64,000 bases of DNA from Calamus simplicifolius (taxonomy: Eukaryota > Streptophyta > Magnoliopsida > Arecales > Arecaceae), in contig UESW01003834.1 of assembly GCA_900491605.1 (NCBI GenBank), positions 1,685,277 through 1,749,276 on the forward strand, given 5' to 3'. The translations under genes and the position numbers were made by a program. Shown piece by piece: positions 1 to 11,418 of the stretch. Every line of letters starts with the position of its first letter. Positions within the stretch are counted from its first letter, which is position 1. The notes below the pieces were generated by a model. It saw only the letters and a program-made list of their open reading frames with translations. It did not search any database and was not told where the DNA came from.

Positions 1-560
1 CATTGCACAAGTAGTTATCCATATAACTAAATTATATCAGAAGACCAATTCTCATTCGTACTACATGATCCTTAACAACAATCTAAGCTCTGAGATAAAA
101 CTCTTCAGCCATACACCATGCGACGTAACCTCAAAACAAAAAACGAACTCTGTTTCTATAGTATATATAACAATTAAAGTCTGCTTTGCACTCCTCAACG
201 ATATGGCTCCATCCGCCAATATAAATATAAATCCTGTTGATTTTCGAGAATCAATACAGTCAACAAAGTTTGAATCTGAATAACCTTCTACCTTCAAATG
301 ATCAGTTCATTAATACATTAGCATATAATCATTGGTCCCTTGAAGATACTTCGTGACCTTTTTAGCAGCTCTTCAAAGGTTTAAACCTGAATTACTCTGA
401 TATCTTTCCAATATTTTTATTGCAAATATAATGTCAGGTCTTGTGTAAACCTGAGCATACATTAAGCTTCCAACAATTGAATCATATAGGATGATGTGCA
501 TTTATTTCCGTTCAAACTCATTTTCGAGCATTGGTTTAAATCAAACTCGTCACTCTTCAC
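1..560 (-). mobile_element. Ty1/copia pol remnant (RT end to RNase H)
   Basis: The minus strand reads, with stops and frame changes, as the C-terminal part of a copia polyprotein. From about 560 down to 300 it resembles the end of the reverse-transcriptase region (a VGSLMYAQV-like stretch followed by TRPDI). From 297 to 61 an open stretch matches copia RNase H: GYSDSNFVDCIDSRKSTG, then a SAKQT segment and an E-F-V acidic segment near an SHGVWLKS motif. No LTR or target duplication is visible because the element runs off the left edge. It is a degraded fragment, not an active element. Confidence 0.8.
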
Positions 561-881
561 TATGGGCGAAACACTTTGTGAATAATTTTTCATTCGAAAT
601 CTCTTTAAGACTTACTATCAATAACCTTCTAATGTTACTAATATAATATTATAATAAAAGATAGACTTGGCTAATTTGAATGCAGTAAAGTTTAAATCAA
701 ACTCATTTTCGAGCATTGGTTTAAATTAAACTGGTCATCCTTCACTATGGGCGCAACACTTCGTGAATAATTTTTCATCCGAAATCTCTTTAAGACTTAC
801 TATCAATAGCCTTCTAATGTTCCTAATATAATATTATAATAAAAGATAGGCTTGGCTAATTCGAATACAGTAAAATTTAGT
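512..881. repeat. Direct tandem duplication, about 185-bp unit
   Basis: Two head-to-tail copies start at 512 and 697, both beginning tcaaactcattttcgagcat. They share the segment containing cacttcgtgaataatttttc and the AT-rich stretch ending in aaagatag. They differ by scattered substitutions, so the duplication is not recent. It overlaps the upstream part of the copia remnant and is probably a rearrangement within it. Confidence 0.85.
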
Positions 882-2803
882 ATCTGATCATCTTTCTTAC
901 CTTTGCATCCATAGGATTTTAGAGTCATCCCATTTTTTTTTTACTTTTTCTCTTTCGAATTCCTAAACTACGTAGATTCAAGGATGAGGGACATGATTGA
1001 ATTTAAATTTGACTAAGGTCAAATGTAGCAAAGTCTCCAAGTCTATATCTATAATAATATAATATATTATATTAATTTTTATATAATATTTATTTCAGAG
1101 GTATTGAAGTTAAATTAGTTTTTTATGCAATTTTTTATCAATCAAACAAAATAAAATTTAATTTTTTATAATTTTTTTTTAAAAAAATGAATGTAAGAAA
1201 AGTTTTTCGCATCAAACTTGTTCATAGAAAAAAATACTAAATAAGCGCTTAATGAAGCTAACAGAGGTGGTGGCGCTGGAGAGGTGGTGGAGTAGAGGAA
1301 GATAAGGAGGTGGGAGCGGGAGAGGAAGAGAATGAGGGAGACAGAGAGGAGGATATACTACTACGAAGCGGAGGATAGAGGAGATGAATTGGATTCCTGG
1401 CGGTGGGTGACGCTGCCATTTGTGGTTTGGAGGAAGAAGGTTAGAAGGAAGAGAATGTCTCCTTTTTTGTTCCTTTTCACAAAGATTTGGGCCGATATCA
1501 ACAAACTGTCCTTGGCCGAGTCATCTACCATGTGGGTCGTAGCAGGTCAAAAAATAAAAAGCGGAGTTTCAGCAGCAATGTGTACTCATTGATTAGCTCA
1601 TTCTTTAAGTCACATGATAGATCAGAAGCAATGGCATCTTGACTGCCGTGGGTGTCCAAAGACTCGCCTCTTGGCACGTTTTCAATTGGCTCCAGCTCCG
1701 GACATGCCACGGCCTAGCTCCCATTGGTATGCAACTGCGGCCGTGGATGCCCTCCAGTTGTTCGATGGATAAACTCTTAGTAACCAATGTACAAAACCGG
1801 TTTGCTTTTACCCTTCGCCCCATTCTCCAAATGCATTTCCTCCTTAAATGCTGCTGCTGGTGATTGGCAAATACACCCTACCTCTGAGACGCTTCTGCCG
1901 CAGCATTTCAAGTTGCTTGCTTTCTCATGCATTGAGATGTTGATTAGATCCCCATCCATGCGTTTCATGATTTTCGTTAAGTTTTTGAAAGGAATATCTA
2001 TCTATCCTATGAGATCGATGGGGGTAGCATGGCCACTGCAACAAAGTCCAATTCAAAGGCACATAAGAGATAATAGGGAGGGGCTCCAAAGCGTTGGCAT
2101 AAACTCATCCTCATCTCCAATTTGCATTCTGGTGATCATAATATTTTTGCTCTTGGTTAACAGCTAACAAAGTACCTCATAATTTGCCAATTTACAATTT
2201 AGTTTGGGGCTATTGTGCGTTTAATTATGCTAGATGGTAAAATGTTGAATTTTATTCCTTCGATTAAAATATCCAGACCTTGTCCAGAAGGTAACAGTTT
2301 GTTTTGAGGCCTTTTATTGATGAAACTCTAGCTCAGACGGAAGCTCGACTGTGTCTCTGAAACGAAGTGAAACCAGGATCAAACCTTTCTTCTGGTCAAC
2401 GAAAAGTACCAACACTAGTGGCTGATACCCCAAACTAATATAATTTATATATATATATATTAATAAATGTAAAAGTTTTTTTTTATATATATCTCTTATT
2501 AATAGCCTGAGCCAGTGAGATGTCATTTAGCAATGGACTCTCGTTGACATGTGACTTGTCTACTTGCCAGTTGCAAATCTTGACTGCATTTTTTATCATT
2601 TTTCTCTCTTGAAGCACAAATCAGCCAAATCATATGGATGCCATTGCTCGAGATCAGATGATGACTGGTTTATTAGATGGATTTTGATGCTGTTCTCCAG
2701 AGGAAACGCAGGCCCTCGACGCATCACGACAGGCAACCGCCCCAGCGCTGTCTACGCGTCAGACGATAAGACGGAAGGAATGCCAACGATGCACACAGAG
2801 AGG

Positions 2804-2807
<4 letters not shown>
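882..2807. other. No gene recognised
   Basis: AT-rich intergenic DNA with TA-rich patches (about 1030-1090 and 2440-2495) and a purine-rich patch (1260-1450). Short open frames on both strands (1332-1592, 1787-2167) show no recognisable domain and I treat them as chance. Confidence 0.5.
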
Positions 2808-2843
<36 letters not shown>

Positions 2844-2907
2844 CCTTCCTGAGTCCCTGACACCCCAGTCCCTCGCCAGTCCGAGGCCCGCAAAGGGCAA
2901 AGGGCAA

Positions 2908-2941
<34 letters not shown>
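2808..2941. repeat. (GA)n microsatellites and an 11-bp G run
   Basis: Two GA tracts at about 2808-2838 and 2908-2931, the second ending in a run of 11 G. They lie about 0.8 kb upstream of the AS1-like start codon. GA/CT tracts are common in plant promoters and 5' leaders. The serine/leucine-rich open frames across them are artefacts of the repeat. Confidence 0.9.
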
Positions 2942-3267
2942 CGAAAAAAGCAGCAGCGCCACAGTAAATAAAGGAGAGACCGAACCGAAGCCGAAGGGCA
3001 TCCCATGCCTTGAATGGTAATGCCACGCCCAATCATGTGACATGAGAAAGACAAACAAAGGAGGAAAAAATAAAAAACGAAGAAAGAAAGAAACGATAGG
3101 ATGTTGGATGGTGATGGGTCTTCAACTCATCCCTCCTTTGGATCCCTGGCCCCCCCAAGAGACGCTGGGGTGGGGCACGAGCTAAGGAAGGGTATAGAAA
3201 AGTGGGAGCAAACGTGGTTCACCAGCCCGCCTCCAGAGCGAGAGTCCCCAATCCATCCGTGCCGGGT

Positions 3268-3318
3268 AAAAAAAAGAAAAGAAAAGAAAAAGAAAAGAAA
3301 AGAAAAGAAAAAAAAGGC
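3268..3318. repeat. A/G-rich (AAAAG)n-like tract
   Basis: An imperfect purine run of AAAAG-type units in the leader or promoter zone of the downstream MYB gene. Confidence 0.85.
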
Positions 3319-3563
3319 CTCTCTCTCTCCGACAGGACCACCGCACGTCCATCCCCACTCCATCGATGCGGCCAGACCCTGCCCATCCCCGCGCCGTCCC
3401 GTCTTTTCGCAACCTCTGCCCCCGTCCCTCCCTGCCAAGCAAAAAAGAGAGCCCATCCATCCCCCACCCCACTCTCCCTCTCCCTCTCCCGTCTCTCTTT
3501 ATTTATTAATTCATCCACGCGATAATTCTTTTTAGAAGAATAGTAGCAGCCCGCCTAAAGATA

Positions 3564-3665
3564 ATGACCTCGTCCTCCGTTCGCCACTGCTCGCCAGCAG
3601 CAACGACAACCCAAGCGAGGAGGAGGAGGAGGATGTTATCGGAAGAGCAAGGAGGGAAGAGATGA
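3564..3665 (+). promoter_or_regulatory. Upstream ORF overlapping the AS1-like start codon
   Basis: An ATG at 3564 opens a 33-codon frame with a second in-frame ATG at 3633. It ends with TGA at 3663-3665. That stop overlaps the main start at 3662 as ATGA, an arrangement that could reduce or couple translation of the main ORF. Whether it is in the transcript is unknown, because AS1-family genes can carry a 5'-UTR intron. Confidence 0.4.
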
Positions 3666-4646
3666 AGGAGAGGCAGCGATGGCAGCCGGAGGAGGACGCG
3701 CTGCTGCGGGCGTACGTGAAGCAGTACGGGGCCAAGGAGTGGGGGATGGTGTCGGAGCGGATGGGACGGGCGCTCCACCGCGACCCCAAGTCGTGCCAGG
3801 AGCGGTGGAAGAACTACCTGCGCCCGGGACTCAAGAAGGGCTCCCTCACCCCGGACGAGCAGGCCCTCCTCGTCTCCCTCCAGTCCCGCTACGGCAACAA
3901 GTGGAAGGCCATCGCCGCCCACCTCCCCGGCCGTACCCCCAAGCGACTCGGAAAGTGGTGGGAGGTCTTCAAAGACAAGCAGCTCAAGGCCGCCGCCAAA
4001 GCCTCCTCCGACCAGCCCCACCACCATGGATCCGCCTCCGCCTACGAGCACATCCTCGACACCTTCGCCGAGAAGCACGTCCTCCCTCCCCTTTCTCATC
4101 CTCCTCCTCCTCCTCCTCCTCCTCCCCTCCCTCGTCTTGCCTAGTTCCCTCTACTTCGCCGCCGCCGCCGCCTCCTCCTCCTCCTGTTCCTCGTCCTCGC
4201 CTTCGCCTCCCTCTGTCAGCCTCTCGCTCTCGCCTCCGGACGGGTGGCTGCTGCTGCTGCCGGCGGTGGTGCAGCTGTGCGCGGAAGTGGAGGAAGGGTG
4301 GCGGAGCTGGACGCAGCACCGGAAGGAGGCAGCGTGGCGGCTGAACAGGCTGGAGCAGCAGATGGAGACGGAGAAGGCGAGGAGGAAGCGGGAGAAGGTG
4401 GAGGAGGTGGAGGCCAAGATCCGCCGCCTCCGGGATGAGGAGACCGCCTGGCTCGACGGGTTGGAGGAGGAGTGGAGGGAGCGGGTTTTGGCGGTCCGGA
4501 GGGAGGCCGAGGCTGGTGAGGCTGAAGCCGCGGAGGCGTCGGCCGTTGGCCACGCCAAGCTTGCGGGATTGGTGGATAAGATGATGGTTCGTCGCGGCGG
4601 TGGCCTTGGTCTTAGTTCGCCGGTGGCTAGAGATTATTTACACTGA
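3662..4646 (+). CDS. AS1: AS1/RS2/PHANTASTICA-like R2R3-MYB, with apparent frameshift
   Basis: MYB-domain transcription factor of the ASYMMETRIC LEAVES1 / ROUGH SHEATH2 / PHANTASTICA family. Members work with the LOB-domain protein AS2 to keep class-I KNOX genes silent in leaf primordia. The start at 3662 begins [12 protein letters not shown], as in the family. The two MYB repeats cover about residues 3-105: the first has the [10 protein letters not shown] segment and the second [20 protein letters not shown], followed by WWEVFK. The first frame stays open to 4144. The C-terminal part, with [10 protein letters not shown] and a long charged coiled coil (about 4260-4590, containing [12 protein letters not shown]), is in the next frame and ends at 4646. 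The total of 985 nt is 328 codons plus one base, so a single-base excess in the CCT/GCC repeat at about 4080-4185 explains the break. Length fits the family. If the shift is real, the protein stops before the coiled coil needed for complex formation. Confidence 0.9.
4098..4185. repeat. (CTC)n and (GCC)n trinucleotide repeats inside the MYB gene
   Basis: CTC/CCT units run to about 4128 and GCC then CTC units from about 4157 to 4184. They encode a proline or alanine/serine tract depending on frame. The apparent frameshift of the AS1-like gene falls in this zone. Confidence 0.9.
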
Positions 4647-5257
4647 GAGGTTTTCTCTTCTTCTTTTTTTTTTTTTTTTTTCTTCTACTTTTCCTTCTTT
4701 TGTTCCATTTTTGTTTTGTTTTTTTTGTCTATCTGCTATTTCCAAACAGGGTGAAAGAGTTGGTCGTGTTTTTTCCTTTTTCATTTTTTCCCCCATTTTC
4801 TTGTGTTGGGTTTGATCTCGGACTTATTCGTGCTCGAATTCCAGACTGATTTCTTCCAGAAGATATGGTAAAGAAAATATAATATAATTTAATAGATAAA
4901 TACAATGTATAAAATAGGGTTGTACAGGATTGGACTATCTTTGGATGGACGCCGCGTCCAATTACAGACAACCAAGCAGGCCCCATCTGATTTCAATTTG
5001 GCCACCTTAATTTTAATGACTCTACTGACGCTAGCTCGGTCAAGCTCGATAGCAGAACCACTGCCAAGCCTCATCAGACTAATAAGCTCAAGCACTGCTT
5101 AATTATTTCCCTATGTATTTCTTTGATGCTGGTCGCCAGCTGCATTGCTGGATGATTCATTTCAGTCACAGCTAATGGCTAATTATTTCATGGAGAAGGC
5201 ATTGGTTGTATATTAAAATCTCAAAACTTTTGAGAATTTTATTTGATATGCTTATAG
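4647..5257. other. 3' flank of the MYB gene, no gene
   Basis: A T-rich 3'-UTR-like start (long T run at about 4663-4681) is followed by AT-rich DNA. No supported gene. Confidence 0.4.
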
Positions 5258-5416
5258 GATGCAGATGAGAGAAGGGAGGTTGCAGACCTGACTTCAAGCC
5301 TTCTCGCCACACTTACTTCCTCTCTCTGCTCCAATCTCAGCTGCGAGGTTGTTGATGCCCTGTTCCAATTTAATTCATTGATTGCCATCATAAAAGCTAT
5401 GGAAAATAATTTCTGA
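5258..5416 (+). pseudogene. Possible orphan exon of unknown origin
   Basis: An open 52-codon plus-strand stretch follows an acceptor-like cttatag and ends TGA at 5414-5416. It translates to a helical-looking segment beginning DADERREVADLTSSLL and ending KAMENNF. Composition is coding-like, unlike the surrounding AT-rich DNA. I do not recognise the family. It has no start codon or upstream exon nearby, so it may be a stranded or captured exon. Chance is possible. Confidence 0.3.
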
Positions 5417-5998
5417 TTCATGTATCCTAAAAAAACAAAGTCTTTATTCATCAGCATGAAAGGCAAGGCATGAAGATAGAAACCTAGAAAACGAGAATTG
5501 TGAAGGGAAAAAGGAAAGAGCTTGCATTGATATCCTGACTCTTAAGAGTTGCCCCATTGGCAACTCCAATAAATAACACTCATAATTCCGGATTGAGTGA
5601 ATGCTTTATTAGAAGCCATGAACTGACTATTATTCACATCAATGTATAACGGATCCCTGTTTTGCTTGTTGTTAATCGCATATATGGTCTGAAATTTGGT
5701 TTTAGCCAGTCAGTTTCAGCGGTTATCAAGAAATAAAGAGAAAGGCAGAAAATTTTTTACACATCATTTCTCTTTGCGTAATTTGACAACTTTAGGTTGT
5801 AGTTAGCATATTGTATACAAGTAAAGATCAAGCATATTGATATTATTGTCTTTTCAACTTCAGCTCATTCAACAATTCATTAAATTTAGCGATTATAAAA
5901 GAAAGGTCTTGCATACTGGAATGGCTGTGTGTAGCAATAAATATATACTTTATTTGTATTAAAAAAATCTAGAAAGCGCAATTGTTTCTCTTATACTA

Positions 5999-6540
5999 TT
6001 TTTTTTTGATACAGACGAATGATCACATCAATTTAGGATGAGTCAAGTTTGATATATCATAATACAAAATTTGAAACAGAACAAAAGGGCATGTATCTTT
6101 CTGCATCTGGCTCCAAAATCCAGAATGATAAGCTTCGGCGATCTAATCGATCGCAGAGTTGGCTTTTCTATAGATGTGCTGAATCATGGCACTATGAACT
6201 TCCTAAAGGATGGATCGAATATCGATAATCAAGGGGTTGGATAGCAAGCAGACGCCGGGATCCTGATGGAACCAACGGATAACAGTGATAAAATCTTCCT
6301 CGATAATAAAACAATGGGCATTCAGAATACGGATAATACAGAAGATACCTATCCAAGCAGCAGACAGCTCAACCAAGGGCATCGATGAGTCAAAAAGGTT
6401 GAACCCATCAGCAGCCAATAACTCACCATACAACCCACATATCATAAAAGCTGATCCAACAATTCTACCTTGAACACTTTCATCAAAATTAATTTTGATA
6501 AACCCTAAAGATGGGGGCTCCTAAAAAATGAACACCATAC
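5999..6540 (-). mobile_element. LINE-type retrotransposon 3' end (RNase H remnant)
   Basis: On the minus strand an open stretch (6445-6203) resembles the RNase H-like domain at the 3' end of plant LINEs: LVELSAAWIGIF, then HCFIIEEDFITVIRWF. The sequence continues into a 3' tail with a poly-A (T run at 5999-6009 on the plus strand). A second 5'-truncated tail of the same kind lies at 43955-44400, with a shared cagaatgataag...cagagttgg segment. Non-functional. Confidence 0.7.
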
Positions 6541-8146
6541 GCTGGTGCACTGTCAGAACAGCATAAGAACTCTAGAGGCCATACTATTCTATAATACAAT
6601 ATGAACATCACTACTCCAAGTTTAACCATCATCCATCGTTAGAAGGTTAACTTTTGTCAGTATGAAAAGAGCCTTTTTACACATATTATCCTTGGCAAGT
6701 ATTCATAGCTTTCTCTTAATTTCAAAAAGAGAGTATACAATATAAGCACCCAAGAAGTATCCATATTTGGCATATATTAGAGACAGACATGGCCTGAAAT
6801 GTGAAGAATCCATAATTTTTGGAATGTGGATCGAACTAAAAATAAATGTTGTTGAGGTTTAAATGTGAGGAATAGCCACTCATACTAGTATGTTAGTATA
6901 TGTATTACAATTTATTAAAGTTGCCTGATCATGCTTTTACTTTGAGGAAAGGGTTCATAACGTTTGATCGATTCTAGGGTCTTAAACTACATCAAACACA
7001 TGTCGAACAGTATATTTGGATTTTTCCCAAGCATCATACAAGGATATGGATGGACTAAAATGAAATATTATTTCATGTATTATAGGACTTTTTAGAGATA
7101 TTCATTTTTATCATAGGAAAATAAAAATAATAGCCTAGCTTGGGAGAGATTTTGTGGCATGATTGGTGTGACAATTTTGAAAATGGCTACCTAAGAAGCA
7201 ACATGCCATAAAATTTTTACCCAAGTCAATTTAGGGCTCTCACCTCCACCTTCCATATGTCTACATATGTATATTACATGTGCACCATAAGATTAACAGG
7301 GTAATACTTTGGTATTAAACAAAAAATTTCTTCTTATATATAGGTACCGAATATCTTCCATCATATGATATTTTTATTTTTTAAGTTCTCATTATAAGAA
7401 GCATTTTATTGTTTCGACATCAAGGGGCGTACCAATAAATTCAAACACGGTATTAATATGCTCATACACTTCCACACCAAATGTTGGTGCACTTTCTATC
7501 AATACTGATACAATACAGTAGTTTGGTATGGTGGCATAAAGACTGGTGTGGCATATTTTGTTGTTAACAATGTTTACTTCATGTTTTCAAAGCTTACTAA
7601 GATGGCACTCTTTAATGTAATTTCTAAAATAACTTGGCTTTCCTTCTTTTCAATGTAGGTACCAGTGGCTGTAGAATATAAACTGCCTTCCCATCATTTC
7701 CTAGAAGATTGATTCCTTTTTTTCCTTAACAGGATCCATTCTTCTTTTATTTACATGATTATGTCATCTTGCTAGGCTTTCCATGAGTTTATTCACTGTT
7801 TTTGCAAATTGAATACCTCCTCTTGTATCGAAAAGCCAAGAATGGGTGAACTGGAGACTCGGGTTAGAAAACTGGTAAAATTGATAACTAGCAACCAGTT
7901 CATATTGCCTACCGGCATTGAGCACATACTTGCACATGAGAGGAATCGCATATGGCTAAGATATCTCATCTGATAAAAGATTTTTTTTTCTATGATTTAT
8001 GTAATTTGATGAACATTTCTTTTATTTTAATCCCTGAGATCAGGAGGCTGAGTTTGCCTTTTATCTTAAAGATGGGAGTGCCAGTGTGGATGCATAAAGT
8101 TGGTCATTCAGGCCAAATAGTTTGAGATAAAATGTTGTCTCATTTC
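6541..8146. other. No gene recognised
   Basis: AT-rich intergenic DNA up to the target duplication of the Sirevirus. No ORF or repeat structure that I can support. Confidence 0.5.
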
Positions 8147-8506
8147 ATGTTTGTTGGGGAGATTGTTGAGAAATTATTGCCTCAATCTTATTGATTTTGA
8201 TGATTACCAAAAGCCATGAGTATATTAAAAGATGTAATGAGTTTATTTACATGAGCAATGAATTTATTTAGAAATCAATGAGAATGTTAAAGTATGACTT
8301 TAATCAATTGGAAAGTAACTTCAAGCTCAATGTTTAAGCTTTCAAAAAGAAATTTTATACTTCATATTTAATCAATGAGTTTTTGGAACATTCTTGAATT
8401 GATTCTTAATGTCAATTTTATTATATTCAAGTCAAAAAATGATTTAAAATGAATCTGGAACGAATTTAAAGTCAATCAGAAAACTTTCTGATTTTTGATA
8501 CGTTCC

Positions 8507-8822
8507 GGAGCCGACTCTTGAGTTTCAGAGTCGACTCCCTCAGAGTACAGAAATGTCTATCTCTCGAGTCGACCCACGTAATTTCGAGTCGACCCCCGAT
8601 TCTGTCGAGCCGACTCCATGACTGTGCGAGTCGACTCCGCTCAGACACCAGAGGTGTGTTTTTCTGAGCACTTCGCGAGTCGACCCCAACTTTTCATGAG
8701 TCGACCCCCGACTGTCAGGAGTCGACACTTTACTTTTGATGAGTCGACCCTTAACTTTCTGAATTTTCTATTTTTGGTATCACGACTTCGAGCCGACTCG
8801 GGAAAGCAGAGTCGACTCCAGC
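8507..8822. repeat. GAGTCGAC/GAGCCGAC motif array in the 5' LTR
   Basis: About a dozen copies of GAG(T/C)CGAC(T/C)C at irregular spacing of roughly 15-40 bp. GAGTCGACTC is a perfect palindrome. The array lies about 100 bp upstream of the LTR TATA box, so it may be a transcription-factor or host-silencing target. Confidence 0.85.
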
Positions 8823-8925
8823 AAATCTGGGCGAGATTTTTCGAATGCCAACTCAGCGTCAACGGTAAGATTTTTGATTAACGGCTATTTTTCTTTGTTT
8901 CTAACGGCTATATTTTTGCAGAATC

Positions 8926-8933
8926 TATAAATA
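8926..8933 (+). promoter_or_regulatory. TATA box of the Sirevirus 5' LTR
   Basis: TATAAATA within ctataaatagagaagcc, the likely core promoter marking the U3/R boundary. The same sequence is kept in the 3' LTR at 17752-17759. Confidence 0.75.
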
Positions 8934-9770
8934 GAGAAGCCGTTTTCAAATCAAAGATATACACAAATCAGAGAGAAAAAGAAAAAAGAAAAAGAGAAAA
9001 ACAGAGCTTCATTTGAAAAAATCCGTGATTCAAAATAGAGTGAAAGAAAGAGTGTGAAATCAAAGGAAGCTTCCTTCTGTGTTCAAGCTCAACAATCCAA
9101 GGAAGCTTCAGAAGAAAATCCAAGAGCTATTCAAGAGCATCTCAAGAGATTTTCAACACTCAAAGAAAAGAGAAAAGCTCAAATCAACTCCAACACATTC
9201 CGTGAAGAATCCGAGCTGAGGCCTGATTCTACACTTCAAAGGAGTTGAAGAAAAGAAGAAAAGAAGAAAAGCCACCAAATCAATCAAATCAGGCTTTCTA
9301 AACTTTTCTTATTTTGTATCTGCTCATTAAGGAGCTTTGTAACTAAACCATATTTTCTTTGTTTGCTAGTTCAATCTGGGGATTGAACTAGTGGAGGTAG
9401 TCTTACCTCGGTACAAGCTTGGTTAAGCTTGGGTTAGGGTTTTTGTGCTGGTGAGCCCTTGAAAACCAGCTGGGTTCGTTGTGATCCCGGGAAAACAACA
9501 AGTTTGAGTTGTGAGCTTGTAAAAACTCTGCTGTAATCTAGGGTGATTATAGTGTGGACCCAAGTGAATCTTGGGAGTGGACGTAGGTGTTGGATACACC
9601 GAACCACTATAAAATCTTTGTGTTTGCCGTGCTTATTGTCTCTTCTCTATCTATCTGTTTATTCACTGCAATTTTTTATTCCTTCATTCATCAAAGCAAA
9701 TTTTTAAAAGGCTAATTTTTTAAAGAACCCAATTCACCCCCCCTCTTGGGTTGTCATCTGGGCCAACAAT

Positions 9771-9782
9771 TGGTATCAGAGC
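9771..9782 (+). other. Primer-binding site, Sirevirus
   Basis: TGGTATCAGAGC two bases after the 5' LTR, complementary to the 3' end of initiator tRNA-Met, the usual primer of plant copia elements. Confidence 0.9.
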
Positions 9783-9802
9783 TAGTGCTCATTAGATTTT
9801 GA

Positions 9803-10990
9803 TTGATCACACGATCAAGAGCTAAAGTTCCAAATGGCAACACAAGTTGGTCATTTGCTGAAGGTCATTCTACGAATAGACCTCCATTTAATGGTTCAAA
9901 TTATTCATATTGGAAAGCTAGAATGAGGATATTCATTCAAGCTTCTGATTATGAGCTATGGGGTGTTATAATCAATGGACCTAGTACACCCACACATTAT
10001 AGATGGCACTAGTTCCTAAGCCCGAAAGGGACTGGAATGATAATGATAGGAAAATGGCACAGCTTAATGCTAAAGCCATGAATGTTTTATATTGCTCCTT
10101 AGATGCTAATGAATTTAATAGAATCTCCACATGTAATTCCGCAAAGGAGATTTGGGATAGATTAGAGGTTACCCATGAGGGTACCAACCAAGTAAAAGAA
10201 TCTAAAATTAATATTCTTGTTCATAAATATGAATTATTTAGCATGGAACAATCTGAAACCATTGCATGCATGTACACTAGATTTACAGATATTGTAAATG
10301 GTTTGAAAAGTCTTGGTAAGACATATACTAACTCTGAACTTGTTCGAAAAATTCTTAGGTCATTACCAAGATCATGGGAAGCAAAAATGACTGCAATCCA
10401 AGAAGCTAAGGACCTCAACACTTTACCCTTTAGGAGCTTCTAGGATCCCTTATGACCCATGAGCTGACTATGAGGCAGCATGTAGAGGAGGACACAAAGA
10501 AGAAGAATTGCCCTCAAAGCTGCAAAAGAAGAAGAGAGCAGCAGTGATGATGATGATGATGATGAAGAGACTGCTCTCTAGCAAAGAAATTTAAAAGATT
10601 TATGAGGAGAAAGAAACCCTTCCACAAGAAAAAATTTGGAGCTAAGTGGGAAGGAAAAAAGAAAAAGATAAGGACAAGGACAAAGAGAAAGACCCCTTGA
10701 CTGCTATGAGTGTAATAAACCGGGGCACTTTAGGAATGAATGTCCAAATTGAAGAAAGCCTACAAAAAGAAAAGAAGGCTATGTGCGACTTGGAGTGACA
10801 GCGAGGAATCTTCTTCCGAAGAAGAAGAACAAAAGGAAGTCGCAAACGTATGTTTTATGGCGGACGACAACGATGAGGTAAGTTCCGACAACCCTTGCGA
10901 TGAATTTGCTTTTGATGAACTTTTTGATGCTTTTAATGAACTTGTTGGGATTTCAAATTTTGAAAAAGAAATACAAGATTTTGAAAAATG
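9803..10990 (+). pseudogene. gag: Sirevirus gag remnant
   Basis: Capsid-type gag in several frames. Residues such as FNGSNYSYWKARM (about 9890) and KEIWDRLEVTHEGTNQVK (about 10145) match the copia gag (UBN2) domain. A zinc knuckle CYECNKPGHFRNEC (C-X2-C-X4-H-X4-C) is at 10702-10743, followed by an acidic, Ser/Glu-rich segment. Frame breaks occur at the start (no ATG in the right frame), near 10010 and near 10440. Confidence 0.85.
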
Positions 10991-11418
10991 AACTTATTCT
11001 TAACTTGAAACTTAAATCTGAAAATGAAAATTAATAAAAGAAAAAGAATCAATCTCTAAAATGAAAATGAAAACTAAAGAAAGAGGTTAAAAAACAAAGA
11101 TAGTTGATAAGTTTACATTAAGTTCAACTAAATTAGACATGTTATTAAATAGTCAAAAAGCAGTTTTTGACAAAGCCGGATTAGGATATACACTTTAAGA
11201 AAACAAAAATCACTTAAAAATATTTTTGTACGTGCTGGCCAAAGTAATTTTACATGCTTTAAATGTAATCAAAAGGACATAAATCTATGAATGTAAAATT
11301 CTAAAACCTAATAAAAACTTAAATGTTAAAGGAAAGAAAATATGGGTTCCGAAAGGAACAATATTGTTGGTACTAACCATGAAGGACCCAAGAAAGCTTG
11401 GGTACCTAAACATAAAGT

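Larger units (their letters stand above)
8152..9768 (+). repeat. Sirevirus 5' LTR
   Basis: 1617-bp LTR, TG...CA ended. It carries the GAGTCGAC-type motif array, a TATA box and the C-rich aattcacccccc stretch near its end. The short open frame at 9054-9248 is shifted or changed in the other LTR and is probably not coding. Confidence 0.93.

Noticed and set aside
2724..3058. Minus-strand open frames rich in Leu-Ser across the GA repeats
   Set aside because: They are produced by the (GA)n microsatellite in all three frames and have no domain.
8507..8822. CRISPR-like array of short repeats
   Set aside because: Repeats are only about 10 bp, spacing is irregular, and the locus is the LTR of a plant retrotransposon.
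9054..9248. Possible gene in the Sirevirus LTR (also 17892-18089)
   Set aside because: It lies in the transcribed leader, differs between the two LTRs and resembles no protein. Probably non-coding.
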